The position numbers and the translations under genes are program-made. Shown piece after piece: positions 8,040-16,007 of a stretch of 16,020 nt of DNA (position 1 is the first letter of the stretch; each line of letters begins with the position of its first letter). This stretch comes from Gallionella sp. (GTDB taxonomy: Bacteria > Pseudomonadota > Gammaproteobacteria > Burkholderiales > Gallionellaceae), in contig SCPW01000040.1 of assembly GCA_004298605.1 (NCBI GenBank), positions 1 through 16,020 on the forward strand, in the 5' to 3' direction. Under the pieces are notes generated by a model. It saw only the letters and a program-made list of their open reading frames with translations. It was not told the DNA's origin and searched no databases.

Positions 8040-8231
8040 TTATTTTTTCATCGGGCAGGTATTCATGCCGAGCAAGGTGTATGCCGGGCAAAACCTGAAA
8101 ATTCCGGTCAGCAAGGGTATTACGCCAATCCAGCCCCATACGCCGACTATGCCGGTTGCCGCCAGCGCGATCAGCACCAGGCCTGCCACGATACGCAAAA
8201 TACGGTCTAAGCTGCCTACGTTGGTTTTCAT
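8040..8231 (-). CDS. Small YgaP-like membrane protein (DUF2892)
   Basis: The 63-residue protein matches the DUF2892 pattern closely: an N-terminal NVGSLDRILRI helix, a first membrane segment (VAGLVLIALAATGIVGV), the WGWIGVIPLLTGI second segment, and the C-terminal FRFCPAYTLLGMNTCPMKK with two cysteines. The same domain forms the membrane part of the rhodanese YgaP and also occurs alone, as here. Its role is unclear; links to sulfur or thiol stress rest on YgaP. The start is firm: AAGGAG lies 8 nt before ATG 8231. A perfect CRP/FNR-like palindrome is centred about 70 bp upstream of the start, a suitable place for an activator. A Crp/Fnr-family gene lies about 640 bp away. Confidence 0.87.
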   Translation of the reverse strand: MKTNVGSLDRILRIVAGLVLIALAATGIVGVWGWIGVIPLLTGIFRFCPAYTLLGMNTCPMKK

Positions 8232-8292
8232 TTTGTGCTCCTTGGATCGTGTTAGTGATGCGCCCAGAGTAGAGGAGTCGAGCTTCGTTGTC

Positions 8293-8308
8293 TGTGATAA
8301 AAATCACA
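8293..8308. promoter_or_regulatory. CRP/FNR-family palindrome in the DUF2892-psiE divergent region
   Basis: The site reads TGTGATAAAAATCACA, a perfect TGTGA-N6-TCACA dyad that also fits the FNR layout TTGAT-N4-ATCAA with one change per half. It is centred about 70 bp before the DUF2892 start and 126 bp before the psiE start. A TCTACT hexamer on the minus strand (8269-8274) could serve as a -10 for DUF2892 with the palindrome near -41, the usual activator position. Binding by the regulator at 8872-9540 is inferred from proximity and from its recognition helix. Confidence 0.6.
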
Positions 8309-8426
8309 CAGGGAGAAACGTATCGGCCACGGGAATCCGCACCCCGGAAATATGGCCGCAACAAATGGATGCCAGCATAATGTACACTCCGCCGTTTCAA
8401 GCCTTTTGAGGAATCGAGTACCGACC

Positions 8427-8837
8427 ATGAAAAAACTGACCCAATTCAACCACCTCGCCCTGAATGCCATAGAAAACGTGATTCTGGTGACCATTACCGC
8501 AGCCACGGTGGCGGCAGGCGCTGCCGAGGCGATGCGCATGGTTTCGGAAATGAGCGTGCATCTGTCCGACCTGCTGTTGCTGTTTCTCTACCTTGAAGTG
8601 CTGGCCATGGTCGGGCAATACTACGATTCGCGCAAAATCCCGGTGCGCTACCCCATTTATATCGGCATTATGGCGCTGGCCCGTTACCTGATTCTGGACA
8701 TGAAGGAAATGGACGAGTTGAAAATAATGACCGTGGTGGGCGCCATCGTGCTGCTGGCCTTTTCCGCGCTGGTTCTCCGCTACGGACATATCAAATACCC
8801 TTACCCGGATACTGCCCATAAAGACGTCGGCGAGTAG
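8427..8837 (+). CDS. PsiE-family inner-membrane protein
   Basis: The 136-residue protein has four predicted membrane helices, at about 12-36, 46-66, 73-91 and 99-119, joined by short charged loops. The pattern NAIENVILV, LLLLFLYLEVLAMVGQYY, VRYPIYIGIMALARYLILD and the charged C-terminus fit the phosphate-starvation-inducible PsiE family. Function is poorly known; E. coli psiE responds to phosphate limitation and cAMP-CRP. ATG 8427 is chosen because the family conservation begins there; the upstream reading to 8352 has no matching residues. It is divergent from the DUF2892 gene, shares the palindrome at 8293-8308 with it, and converges on the Crp/Fnr gene 35 bp away. No Pho box was recognised. 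I leave the symbol blank because family membership does not prove orthology. Confidence 0.82.
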   Translation: MKKLTQFNHLALNAIENVILVTITAATVAAGAAEAMRMVSEMSVHLSDLLLLFLYLEVLAMVGQYYDSRKIPVRYPIYIGIMALARYLILDMKEMDELKIMTVVGAIVLLAFSALVLRYGHIKYPYPDTAHKDVGE

Positions 8838-8871
8838 GCCGGGCAATTCATTGGGCGCGCAATCTTGCGAG

Positions 8872-9540
8872 TTAAAGATCGGCGAATTTTTTGAGCGCTG
8901 CCGCATCGGCGATATCGATTTGTTCGCGCCCCAGTTTCACCCAACCCTGTTCGGCAAAACCTTTGAGAAGGCGGCTGACGATTTCGCGCGCGCAGCCGAG
9001 CTCGTCGGCGAGCGTCTGGTGCGTGGCGTGTATCGGGCTGGGTTTGCCGATCAGCAGTTTGGCCAAGCGTTGATCGAGTTTCTGAAACGCGACGGCGGAA
9101 ACCAGTTGCATCAGGTCGGTGAGCCGGTCGGAAAACAAATGGAACACATAGCCTCGGAACGCTTCATATTTTCCGAGCAAAGCATGAAATGCGCTCGCGG
9201 GCAGCACTACCAGTTCCAGTGCTTGTTCGGCGATGCCGCGCGCCCGATAGCGGGTGTGGCCGAGCAGGCAACTGCTGGTGAGGATGCAACTTTCGCCCGG
9301 CACAACGCGATACAGTTGCAACTCGCGCCCGTTCGGGGCGGCCTTGATAACGCGGATATTGCCCGACAGCAGCAGCGGGAATCCCTGGCAAGACTGGTTC
9401 TCATCGAACATGACCGCCCCAGCCGGAACATGCATCACGTCCGCCGCCGCCAACAGCGTTTCCAGTTCTGCGGCGGGCAGTTCGCGCAGCACCGGATATT
9501 GCTGCAACAGGCGGGATCGTGTGCCGTTATCCAATTTCAT
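8872..9540 (-). CDS. Crp/Fnr-family transcriptional regulator
   Basis: The 222-residue protein has a cyclic-nucleotide-binding-type beta-roll (about 20-120), a long dimerisation helix (about 125-152) and a C-terminal winged helix-turn-helix (about 170-210). The recognition helix LGCAREIVSRLLKGF has the FNR-type E..SR (Glu186, Ser189, Arg190), with an Arg before the Glu as in CRP. It lacks the N-terminal Cys cluster of FNR, so it does not hold that type of Fe-S cluster. Four cysteines occur (51, 85, 91, 183), with 85 and 91 close together in PGESCILTSSCLLGH, so thiol sensing is conceivable. The cAMP-binding signature of CRP is not evident, so the ligand is unknown. It lies 15 bp after lysS on the same strand and is probably read from the lysS promoter. 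Likely target: the palindrome at 8293-8308. A DNR/NnrR-like NO sensor controlling nirS is possible but no matching site is seen there. Confidence 0.9.
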   Translation of the reverse strand: MKLDNGTRSRLLQQYPVLRELPAAELETLLAAADVMHVPAGAVMFDENQSCQGFPLLLSGNIRVIKAAPNGRELQLYRVVPGESCILTSSCLLGHTRYRARGIAEQALELVVLPASAFHALLGKYEAFRGYVFHLFSDRLTDLMQLVSAVAFQKLDQRLAKLLIGKPSPIHATHQTLADELGCAREIVSRLLKGFAEQGWVKLGREQIDIADAAALKKFADL

Positions 9541-9555
9541 GGTTTGGCGCGGGGG

Positions 9556-11154
9556 CTACTCCGGGCGCATCTGCGGGAACAAAATCACATCGCGGATGCT
9601 GGCGCTATCGGTCAGCAGCATCACCAGGCGGTCGATGCCTATGCCTTCTCCGGCGGTCGGCGGCAAGCCGTATTCCAGTGCGCGCACGTAGTCGTTGTCC
9701 TTGAACATCGCTTCCTCATCCCCGGCATCTTTCGCCGCGACTTGCGCATCGAAGCGCGCCGCCTGATCTTCCGCATCGTTTAATTCGGAGAAGCCGTTGG
9801 CAATTTCGCGCCCGACGATAAACAGCTCGAAGCGTTCGGTGATTTCGGGGTTTTTGTCGCTGCTGCGCGCCAGCGGCGAGGTTTCCACCGGGTAGTCTAT
9901 GATGAAGGTCGGCTCGAACAATTGCGCCTCGGCCAATTCCTCGAACAGTGATAATTGCAGCCCGCCGATGCCGTCTTCCGGCTTGTATTTGGCCTTTAGG
10001 TCTTCCAGTTCGGCAACCACGAACTCGCGGTCATACAGTTGCGCGTCGGTGAATTGCGGGTGGTATTTCTGGATTGCCTGCACCATGGTCAGGCGGTGGA
10101 ACGGTTTGCCCAGATCCAGCTCCTTGCCCTGATATGTGATGCGTGTTGTGCCCAGCACTTTTTGCGCCACTTCGCGGAACAGCTTTTCGCTGAAGTCCAT
10201 CAGGTAGCGGTAATCGCGGTAGGCCTCATAAAATTCCAGCATGGTGAATTCGGGGTTGTGCCGCGTGGATAGCCCCTCGTTGCGGAAGTTGCGGTTGATC
10301 TCGAACACCTTCTCGAAGCCGCCCACCACCAAGCGCTTCAGATACAGTTCCGGCGCGATGCGCAGAAACATTTGCATGTCCAGCGCGTTGTGGTGCGTCT
10401 CGAACGGCTTGGCCGACGCGCCGCCGGGGATCGAGTGCATCATCGGCGTTTCCACTTCCAGATAGCCGTGGCGGATAAAAAATTCGCGTATCGTCTGGAT
10501 GATTTTGGTACGCGTCACGAACACCTTGCGCGCCTCCTCGTTGGTGATCAGGTCGAGGTAACGCTGGCGGTATTTCTGTTCCTGGTCGGTCAGACCGTGG
10601 AATTTTTCCGGCAGCGGGCGCAGCGCCTTGGTCAGCAAACGCACTTGTGTGACCCGCACGGAAAGCTCGCCGGTCTTGGTCTTGAACAGCACCCCCAGCG
10701 CACCGAGAATGTCGCCGAGGTCGTAATGTTTGAACGCATTGTGCGCATCTTCGCCGGTGTCGTTGTTGCTGATGAACAACTGGATGCGCCCGCTCATGTC
10801 CTGCACCGTGGCAAAACTGGCCTTGCCCATCACGCGCTTCAACATCATCCGTCCTGCCACCGCAACGTGAATTTGCGCCGCCTCCAGCTCGTCATGCGTC
10901 TTCTCGCCAAACTCGGCATGCAAATCACCGGCCAGATGCTTGCGCTCAAAATCATTCGGAAAAGCGACGCCCGCTTTGCGTATCTCCGCGAGTTTATGGC
11001 GGCGCTCCGCGATGATCTGATTGTGGCTTTGGCCGTCACTTTGTGATTTGACATCGGCTTCGCCGATATTAGCCTTCGCCAAAATTTCATTTTCGTCTTG
11101 CGGGCGCCCGGCCAAAAGTTTTTCGGATTGGGGAATAGTCGGTTCAGTGGTCAT
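9556..11154 (-). CDS. lysS: Lysyl-tRNA synthetase, class II
   Basis: This cytoplasmic enzyme charges tRNA-Lys. The 532-residue protein has the anticodon-binding OB fold at about 95-175 ([18 protein letters not shown]) and the class II catalytic domain. Motif 2 lies at about 289-304 ([14 protein letters not shown]) and motif 3 at 504-517 ([13 protein letters not shown]), followed by the usual [13 protein letters not shown] ending. It is close to E. coli LysS along its length but has about 27 extra N-terminal residues: the block from HNQIIAERR onward lines up with the E. coli start region. No in-frame ATG lies inside the extension and no clear ribosome binding site precedes ATG 11154, so an alternative start such as TTG is possible. 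The Crp/Fnr gene follows after 15 bp. No T-box-like leader is visible in the 190 bp upstream. Confidence 0.97.
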   Translation of the reverse strand: MTTEPTIPQSEKLLAGRPQDENEILAKANIGEADVKSQSDGQSHNQIIAERRHKLAEIRKAGVAFPNDFERKHLAGDLHAEFGEKTHDELEAAQIHVAVAGRMMLKRVMGKASFATVQDMSGRIQLFISNNDTGEDAHNAFKHYDLGDILGALGVLFKTKTGELSVRVTQVRLLTKALRPLPEKFHGLTDQEQKYRQRYLDLITNEEARKVFVTRTKIIQTIREFFIRHGYLEVETPMMHSIPGGASAKPFETHHNALDMQMFLRIAPELYLKRLVVGGFEKVFEINRNFRNEGLSTRHNPEFTMLEFYEAYRDYRYLMDFSEKLFREVAQKVLGTTRITYQGKELDLGKPFHRLTMVQAIQKYHPQFTDAQLYDREFVVAELEDLKAKYKPEDGIGGLQLSLFEELAEAQLFEPTFIIDYPVETSPLARSSDKNPEITERFELFIVGREIANGFSELNDAEDQAARFDAQVAAKDAGDEEAMFKDNDYVRALEYGLPPTAGEGIGIDRLVMLLTDSASIRDVILFPQMRPE

Positions 11155-11283
11155 GATGGTTCGGATAAGGAGTTAAATTTAAGCGGCGTGAAATATAGCA
11201 CAGTGGCGGGCTTTTCCGGGCTGCACACCACCATATCTACCGCGCTGAGCTGATCGCGATGGCCCGGATGATTTATGCCGGCC

Positions 11284-11313
11284 TTGACGGGCGGGTTCGC
11301 TGTGGCGTATTTT
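11284..11313 (+). promoter_or_regulatory. Possible sigma-70 promoter of the DUF4920 gene
   Basis: TTGACG (11284-11289) and TATTTT (11308-11313) are separated by 18 bp and lie just before the start codon at 11345, leaving a leader of about 25 nt. The -35 matches five of six consensus bases and the -10 four of six. The rest of the 190-bp divergent region between lysS and this gene shows nothing else I can name. Confidence 0.35.
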
Positions 11314-11344
11314 CGCGCCCGCAAATTTTACACAACGGAAAAAC

Positions 11345-11785
11345 ATGAAAAATATTCTTTTCTTTCTCGCACTCTTCGCGGCGACCGCCGCTTTCGGGCA
11401 AACCACCTACGGCGAAAAGGCTACCGCGGAAGGCGCCATTCCTGCCAGTTCGATCACCTCGAAAATGAAAGGCCTCGATTCTCTCGCGGTCAAAATAACC
11501 GGAACAATCACCGGCGTTTGCCAGAAGAAAGGCTGCTGGCTGATGGTCGATATTGGCGAGGGGAAAATGATGCGCGTGAAATTTAAGGATTATGCCTTCT
11601 TCGTCCCGAAAGACATTTCCGGCAAAACGGTTGTCCTGGATGGATATGCTTACAACAGCACCACCAGCGTGGCCCAACTCCGGCATTTTGCGCAGGATGC
11701 GGGCAAGAGCAAGGCCGAAATCGAAAAGATTACCGAGCCTGAAGTGAGTTTGAATTACGAAGCGCGTAGCGTGATCGTCAAGTAA
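11345..11785 (+). CDS. Secreted DUF4920 protein
   Basis: The 146-residue protein has a signal peptide (MKNILFFLALFAATAAFG, cut at about 18). The mature part carries the DUF4920 pattern: an initial TYGEKAT, a beta-rich core ITGTITGVCQKKGCW (Cys59, Cys64), MMRVKFKDYAFFVPKD, and then RHFAQDAG and ITEPEVSL near the end. The family is predicted to be periplasmic or lipoprotein-like, with an OB-like fold and no established function. The conserved C-x4-C pair and His114 could bind a metal or form a disulfide; that is speculation. GGAA upstream supports the start. It is a single-gene unit divergent from lysS. Its 3' end overlaps the convergent jetD by 8 bp, leaving no room for a terminator in either direction. 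Confidence 0.86.
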   Translation: MKNILFFLALFAATAAFGQTTYGEKATAEGAIPASSITSKMKGLDSLAVKITGTITGVCQKKGCWLMVDIGEGKMMRVKFKDYAFFVPKDISGKTVVLDGYAYNSTTSVAQLRHFAQDAGKSKAEIEKITEPEVSLNYEARSVIVK

Positions 11786-12974
11786 TGCGATATCCGGTTT
11801 CGCCGATCCGTACCGCCCCCCTCAAAAATGCTTCTATCTGCCCGAAAGGTATGCGCTCTTGTTCGAGCCGTAAAGCGATACCGCCGGGCGATAACAGCGC
11901 GTTAAAGGTGGCACGCTCGGCTTCTGTCAGGAAGGCCGGAATTTCTTTTAGCGGAGATGGTTCCGTGACGCATAAGGTACGATTTTTTGCCAGGGTTGTG
12001 CTATCCATCAACATCGATTCAACATGCGGAAACTTTTCGCGCAAACGGGAAAGCATTGCAAAACCGTGCGTATCCAGGTCGCCCCAGTAAATGATTCGTT
12101 TGTTCTTGAGCCAGCCAGCCTCGGCCAAGCTGCCCACACCGTAACCCAACATAAAAATGACCATGCTTCCGGGGAACGCAGGAAAAACCAGCCCGTTCAC
12201 TTTATTTTCGGTGACAAACACGGTTTCCAACGGAAGTTCAAGACGGCAAAAATCTTCCAGCGGCAGCGTGAGATCGGTGAGCCCTGCCAGCGCGATGGAA
12301 GAATCCAGCAGGCGGAAGCGGATCAGGTGTTGGTCGAAACGCAGGCCGTAGCGTTGCTCGAACGATTTCGCCCCGCGTTCGATGGCGGGCGGGGGCAGCA
12401 GGGCATCCAGCAAAACGGTCAGTTGCGTTTTGTGCTGCTCGATGAATTTGCTGTCGATGCCGGGCAAGTCGATCTGGCGGATAAACATATCCGGTCGCCG
12501 GTGGGCGATGAACCAATCGGCAACGCTGAGCAGCTTGCCCCATACCGCAAGATTGTCCGATAGCCAGCGGGGTTTGCCGTGCAATACCCCGGCAAGGGCG
12601 GGGTGGCGCTCGATGGTTTGCTCGGCCAGTTGCTTGAATTGTGCCGCTTCGCGCTGTTTGCCGATGAAGCGCAAAAAATCCTGCTCGGTTTCAAAATAAA
12701 TCCGGTCAGGCAAATGCTGTTCGCCCAGTTGGCGGTGGGCGACCGGCTCAAAATCAATCCGGTAACCGTATCCCTGCGTGGCTTTGGCGGAGGCTTGCAG
12801 GTCATGCAACGACTTGCCGATGCTGGCGAATTCGGTCAGCAACTCGCGCCCGCCCGGTTTGCCGAAGGGGATGTCGAGAGCTTGCCAGGGCGCGCCGGAT
12901 AAGCGGTTGCGGTGATAGGCATAGCTGCTCCAGTGGCGCAGCGCCTTGGCGCGAATGTCTTGCGGGGTAATCAT
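11778..12974 (-). CDS. jetD: Wadjet anti-plasmid nuclease subunit JetD (MksG/EptD)
   Basis: JetD is the TOPRIM-type nuclease of the Wadjet complex, which cuts small circular DNA after loop extrusion by the JetABC SMC motor. The 398-residue protein begins MITPQDIRAKALRHW, typical of the N-terminal DUF3322 part. The C-terminal DUF2220 part has the TOPRIM acidic residues: Glu256 in VFVTENKVNG, and Asp299 and Asp301 in YWGDLDTHGF. Both motifs are intact, so the catalytic site looks functional. I chose ATG 12974; two earlier in-frame ATGs (12998 and 13016) extend into the REP element and have no ribosome binding site, while the family similarity starts at MITPQ. jetC is directly upstream with a 94-bp gap filled mostly by a REPIN. 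Genomic order on the minus strand agrees with jetA-jetB-jetC-jetD operons. The stop overlaps the DUF4920 gene by 8 bp. Confidence 0.92.
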   Translation of the reverse strand: MITPQDIRAKALRHWSSYAYHRNRLSGAPWQALDIPFGKPGGRELLTEFASIGKSLHDLQASAKATQGYGYRIDFEPVAHRQLGEQHLPDRIYFETEQDFLRFIGKQREAAQFKQLAEQTIERHPALAGVLHGKPRWLSDNLAVWGKLLSVADWFIAHRRPDMFIRQIDLPGIDSKFIEQHKTQLTVLLDALLPPPAIERGAKSFEQRYGLRFDQHLIRFRLLDSSIALAGLTDLTLPLEDFCRLELPLETVFVTENKVNGLVFPAFPGSMVIFMLGYGVGSLAEAGWLKNKRIIYWGDLDTHGFAMLSRLREKFPHVESMLMDSTTLAKNRTLCVTEPSPLKEIPAFLTEAERATFNALLSPGGIALRLEQERIPFGQIEAFLRGAVRIGETGYRIT

Positions 12975-12998
12975 GATAGGGATCCATTTCTCGATCAT

Positions 12999-13073
12999 CG
13001 TAGGGGCGCGATTCATCGCGCCCGATCTCTTTTTATACCCTCAAAAAAGGGCGCGATGAATCGCGCCCCTACG
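12999..13073. repeat. REPIN/BIME: two inverted GTAG-headed REPs between jetC and jetD
   Basis: Unit A (13000-13023) is GTAG, GGGCGCGAT, TC, ATCGCGCCC on the + strand. Unit B (13049-13072) is its exact inverse, ending in CTAC. With one more flanking base pair, the two form a perfect 25-bp inverted repeat around a 25-nt spacer, in which CTTTTT and AAAAAG can also pair. Each unit is itself a palindrome, so the RNA can form one long hairpin or two short ones. Two inverted REPs of this kind are called a REPIN, moved by RAYT transposases; none is encoded in the window. The TAG of unit B is the jetC stop codon, and unit A lies about 25 bp before the jetD start. Confidence 0.85.
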
Positions 13074-16007
13074 CAAAACGCGCTTTTTCTTCGCGGTATT
13101 CGGCGATGGTGAGGGAACGTATCATGGAATTATTTCCTCCCTGATTGTGGACGAGGTGGACGGAGCGCACGTAGTTTTCGATGACGTGTATTTTTTGCAG
13201 CGGCGTGACGATGAGTAGTTGCAAGCCCAGCTTGGCGAACAGTTCCAGCCCGTAGCGCGCGGATTCGTCCGAGCCGCGCCCGAACGCCTCGTCTATCATC
13301 ACGAAGCGGAAGGCGCGCGTGGAGCGGTTCTGCTGATCTATCCCGTATTGGTAGGCGAGCGCGGAGGCCAATATGGTGTAGGCCAGTTTTTCTTTTTGGC
13401 CGCCCGACTTGCCCGCCGAATCCGAATAAAACTCTTTTTCTGCGCCGTCTTCCTTCCAGCGTTCGCTGGCCGAAAAGCGATACCAGTTGCGCACATCCGT
13501 CACCTTGCGCGTCCAGCGGCGATCCGCCTCGGTGCTGTCTTGCCGGCCATTGAAGCGGTCGATGATTTTTTTGACCAGGGCGAAGCGGTGCTCGGTGTAA
13601 AGCTCATCTTCTGCCCCGGTCAGGGTGTTGGCCAGGCAGCCTTTCAAGTCTTCTTTGAACTGGCGGATTTCCATGTCCGGGTCGGGATCGGGCACCAGTT
13701 GGATGAAGGTTCCGGAGTCGTATTCAATCTGGTTGAGCGAGCGGTTGATGGTGTCGATTTTGTTCTGGATGGTGCGCGATTCCTGATCCAGTTTGTTTTG
13801 CAGCAGCGCGACTTCGTTGATGGTGTTTTTGTTGAGCAGTTCTTTGAATCTGCTTTTGAAGCGCGGCAGGTCTTCCGCCATCAGGTGGTTGAGCATGCGC
13901 TGAAATTCGGCGGAGGAATCCAGGCTGGCATTCACCTCGCGGCAATCTGCGGGGTAGGCGGCGATGTATTGCTGCATCGCGGCGATGATGAGGTTGGAAA
14001 TTTCCCCGGCTTTTTTGCGCGTTTTGTCGATGCGGCTTTGCAGCCAGTTGCGCATCTGTTTTTCAGCGTCACTGCATTGCCTGGGCGTATTCGGCAGTTT
14101 GCCTTCCAATGCCTCACCGGCTTGCTTATCCAGGCTGCCAAAGCAGATCGCGCGCTCGGGTTCGGGCAGTTGCTGAAGAATAATATGGGCATCGGCCAGA
14201 TCGGATTGCGCATTGCTGAGCTCGATATTTTTTCCGCCTATTCCGGTTTGCAGTTCGCCCAGCTTCCGGTTGGATTCCTTGAGTTGCCCGGTGACATTTT
14301 CGAGGCTGGCGTTGAGTGTGCGCAAGGTATCGGAGCTTTGTTCGAGCTCGCGTTTTTCCTCTTGCAGCCGATGGATTTGCGCCACAGTTTGCGACCAGTC
14401 GATCAAAGAAAATTCCGTGGGGCGCAACAGTTCGAGCAGCGCGGCCTGGTGTTTATCCAGCTCTTTCAAGGCGGCTTCGGTTTTCACCAGGCGACCGAGC
14501 AGCGCATTGCCTTCAGCCTGGTGATGTTCGAGCTGCGCTGCCAGCGCGCGAATTTTCTCCTCGTTGCTCCAGCCCAACACGTAGCGGCTGCGATCCCCAA
14601 TTGCGGTGCGGTCATCTTTCTCGTGGCGCACGCCGCCGGTCTTGACCTGTCCCTGGCGGGTCAAGGCTTTGGGGTGGCGGCGGAATTCGTCCATGTTGTC
14701 GCTGCACACATAATCGTAGCCGCGCGCCAGCTCACTCATCAGCCACGGATAAGATGGGCTGTCCGCCTTGATCTCAACCTTGTTGGCCAAACTTTGTGGT
14801 GCAAGCGATGCAACTGGACGCGCCTCAGTTGCGGTACGGAAATACACCAACCGTCCAGCCAGATGGGTGCGATCAACGTAAGCCGAGACTGCCGCATAGT
14901 GCGCTTCCGGCACCAGCAGCGACAAACCGAAACCGTGCAGCACCCGCTCGATGGCGCCTTCCCAAGCGCTTTCTTCTTTGCGCACCCGGATCAATTCGCC
15001 CGCAAAAGGCAGTTCGCTTTCCGGGATATTCAGCGCCGCGCATAGTGTTTCGCGCAGCAGCAGCATCCGGCTGTCGATGTTGGATTTGCGTTTCTTCAGC
15101 GAGCCGATTTCGGCAACCAGTTCGTTGCATTTCGTGTCAACGCTGTGGATGGAAATCTTGAGCCGGTCACGCTCATCGGCCTGCTTCGCTTTATCCTGTT
15201 CGAAGCCGTGTTTGAGTTCGGCGGCCTTGCGGCGATTGTCGTGAAAAGTGTCGAGGCTTTGCGCGCGCGGCAGTTCGAGTTGCTGGCAGGCAGCGGCATA
15301 TTCGTCGTAGGCTTTTTTGCGGCGCTCCCGTTCTTTTTCCAGTTGCGCAATCAGCCCGGCAATTTCTTCGATGCGCCGCCCGCCGTTGTCGGCGATGGCC
15401 TGTTTGAGCTCGCTCTGCTGTTCGTGATATTGGTCTATCGCCGTTTGCTGTTGCCCCGCCTCATCTTCCATACGAAGAATTTCGAGCTTAAAGCGCGCGA
15501 TCATCTCTGCCAGCAGCCCGTGCTTGCGCTGTGCGATCCACGCGGCGAGTGCTTCCCGCAGCCGCTCCGATTCGGCCACGCCCGCGACCAGCGATTCGTG
15601 GTTGCGGCAGTTGTCCGCCAGCGGCGCGAGTCTGGCAATTTGCCCTTCGGCTTTGATGACGGCCTCGTGCGCGGCGTTGAGGTTGTCGAACAGGCGGCAC
15701 AGCCCGGTGATGCGCGGTTCGATGTCCGGGTCTTCCAGCATGTGGTTGCGCACGAATTCGGTGATGTTGGATACCGCTTTCATCGACACGGTCTGGTAGA
15801 ACAAATCCAGCGCCTGTTCGCCCGCCAAACCCATGCGGCGGCGGAAGTCTTTTCCGTATTCGGAGAAGCTGTCGTACAGCGTGGTAGCCGCCATTTTGCG
15901 CAGCCGTTTTTTGAGTTCCTGAATGTCTTCACCGAAGCCGGAAAAATCCCGTGCGATGGTAAGTTCACGTTCGGATACCAGATGAAAACGCTCCGGCTGC
16001 CCCTTGT
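13069..16007 (-). CDS. jetC: Wadjet SMC-like ATPase JetC (MksB/EptC), N-terminus missing
   Basis: JetC is the MukB-like SMC motor of Wadjet, which extrudes plasmid DNA for JetD to cut. The frame stays open to the contig end, giving 978 visible residues; the N-terminal 100 or so residues, including Walker A, are lost. The first visible part matches the family (ERFHLVSERELTIARDFSG, then LKKRLRKMAATTLYDSF). Long coiled coils at about 110-310 and 480-830 flank a hinge-like region at about 320-470 (PFAGELIRVRKEESAWEGAI, FGLSLLVPEAHYAAVSAYV). The C-terminal head has the ABC signature KSGGQKEK (from about 866) and Walker B FVMIDEAFGRG (Asp905, Glu906). The C-terminus SLTIAEYREE is a usual JetC ending. 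The Met at 15892-15894 is internal, not the start. The TAG stop overlaps the REP at 13049-13072. jetA and jetB would lie upstream, beyond the contig end. A long open frame on the opposite strand is a shadow. Confidence 0.93.

Noticed and set aside
7966..8400. N-terminal extension of the heme-c protein to 8400 on the minus strand
   Set aside because: It reads through the DUF2892 gene in another frame and has no domain; the signal peptide and ribosome binding site at 7965 define the real start.
8352..8426. Earlier start of the PsiE-family gene
   Set aside because: The 25 extra residues show no family similarity and would put a soluble tail before the first membrane helix; ATG 8427 fits the family.
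12975..13016. Upstream ATG starts of jetD at 12998 and 13016
   Set aside because: They lie in or next to the REP element, lack a ribosome binding site, and add residues encoded by the repeat rather than by conserved jetD sequence.
12999..13073. CRISPR array or IS terminal repeats at the inverted GC-rich units
   Set aside because: There are only two units in inverted orientation with a 25-nt spacer, no direct repeat series, no transposase and no target-site duplication; the GTAG head indicates a REPIN.
13219..15045. A 608-codon open frame on the + strand opposite jetC
   Set aside because: It mirrors the jetC coding frame, which has clear SMC motifs and coiled coils. The antisense translation has no recognisable domain and its length is explained by GC-rich codon bias.
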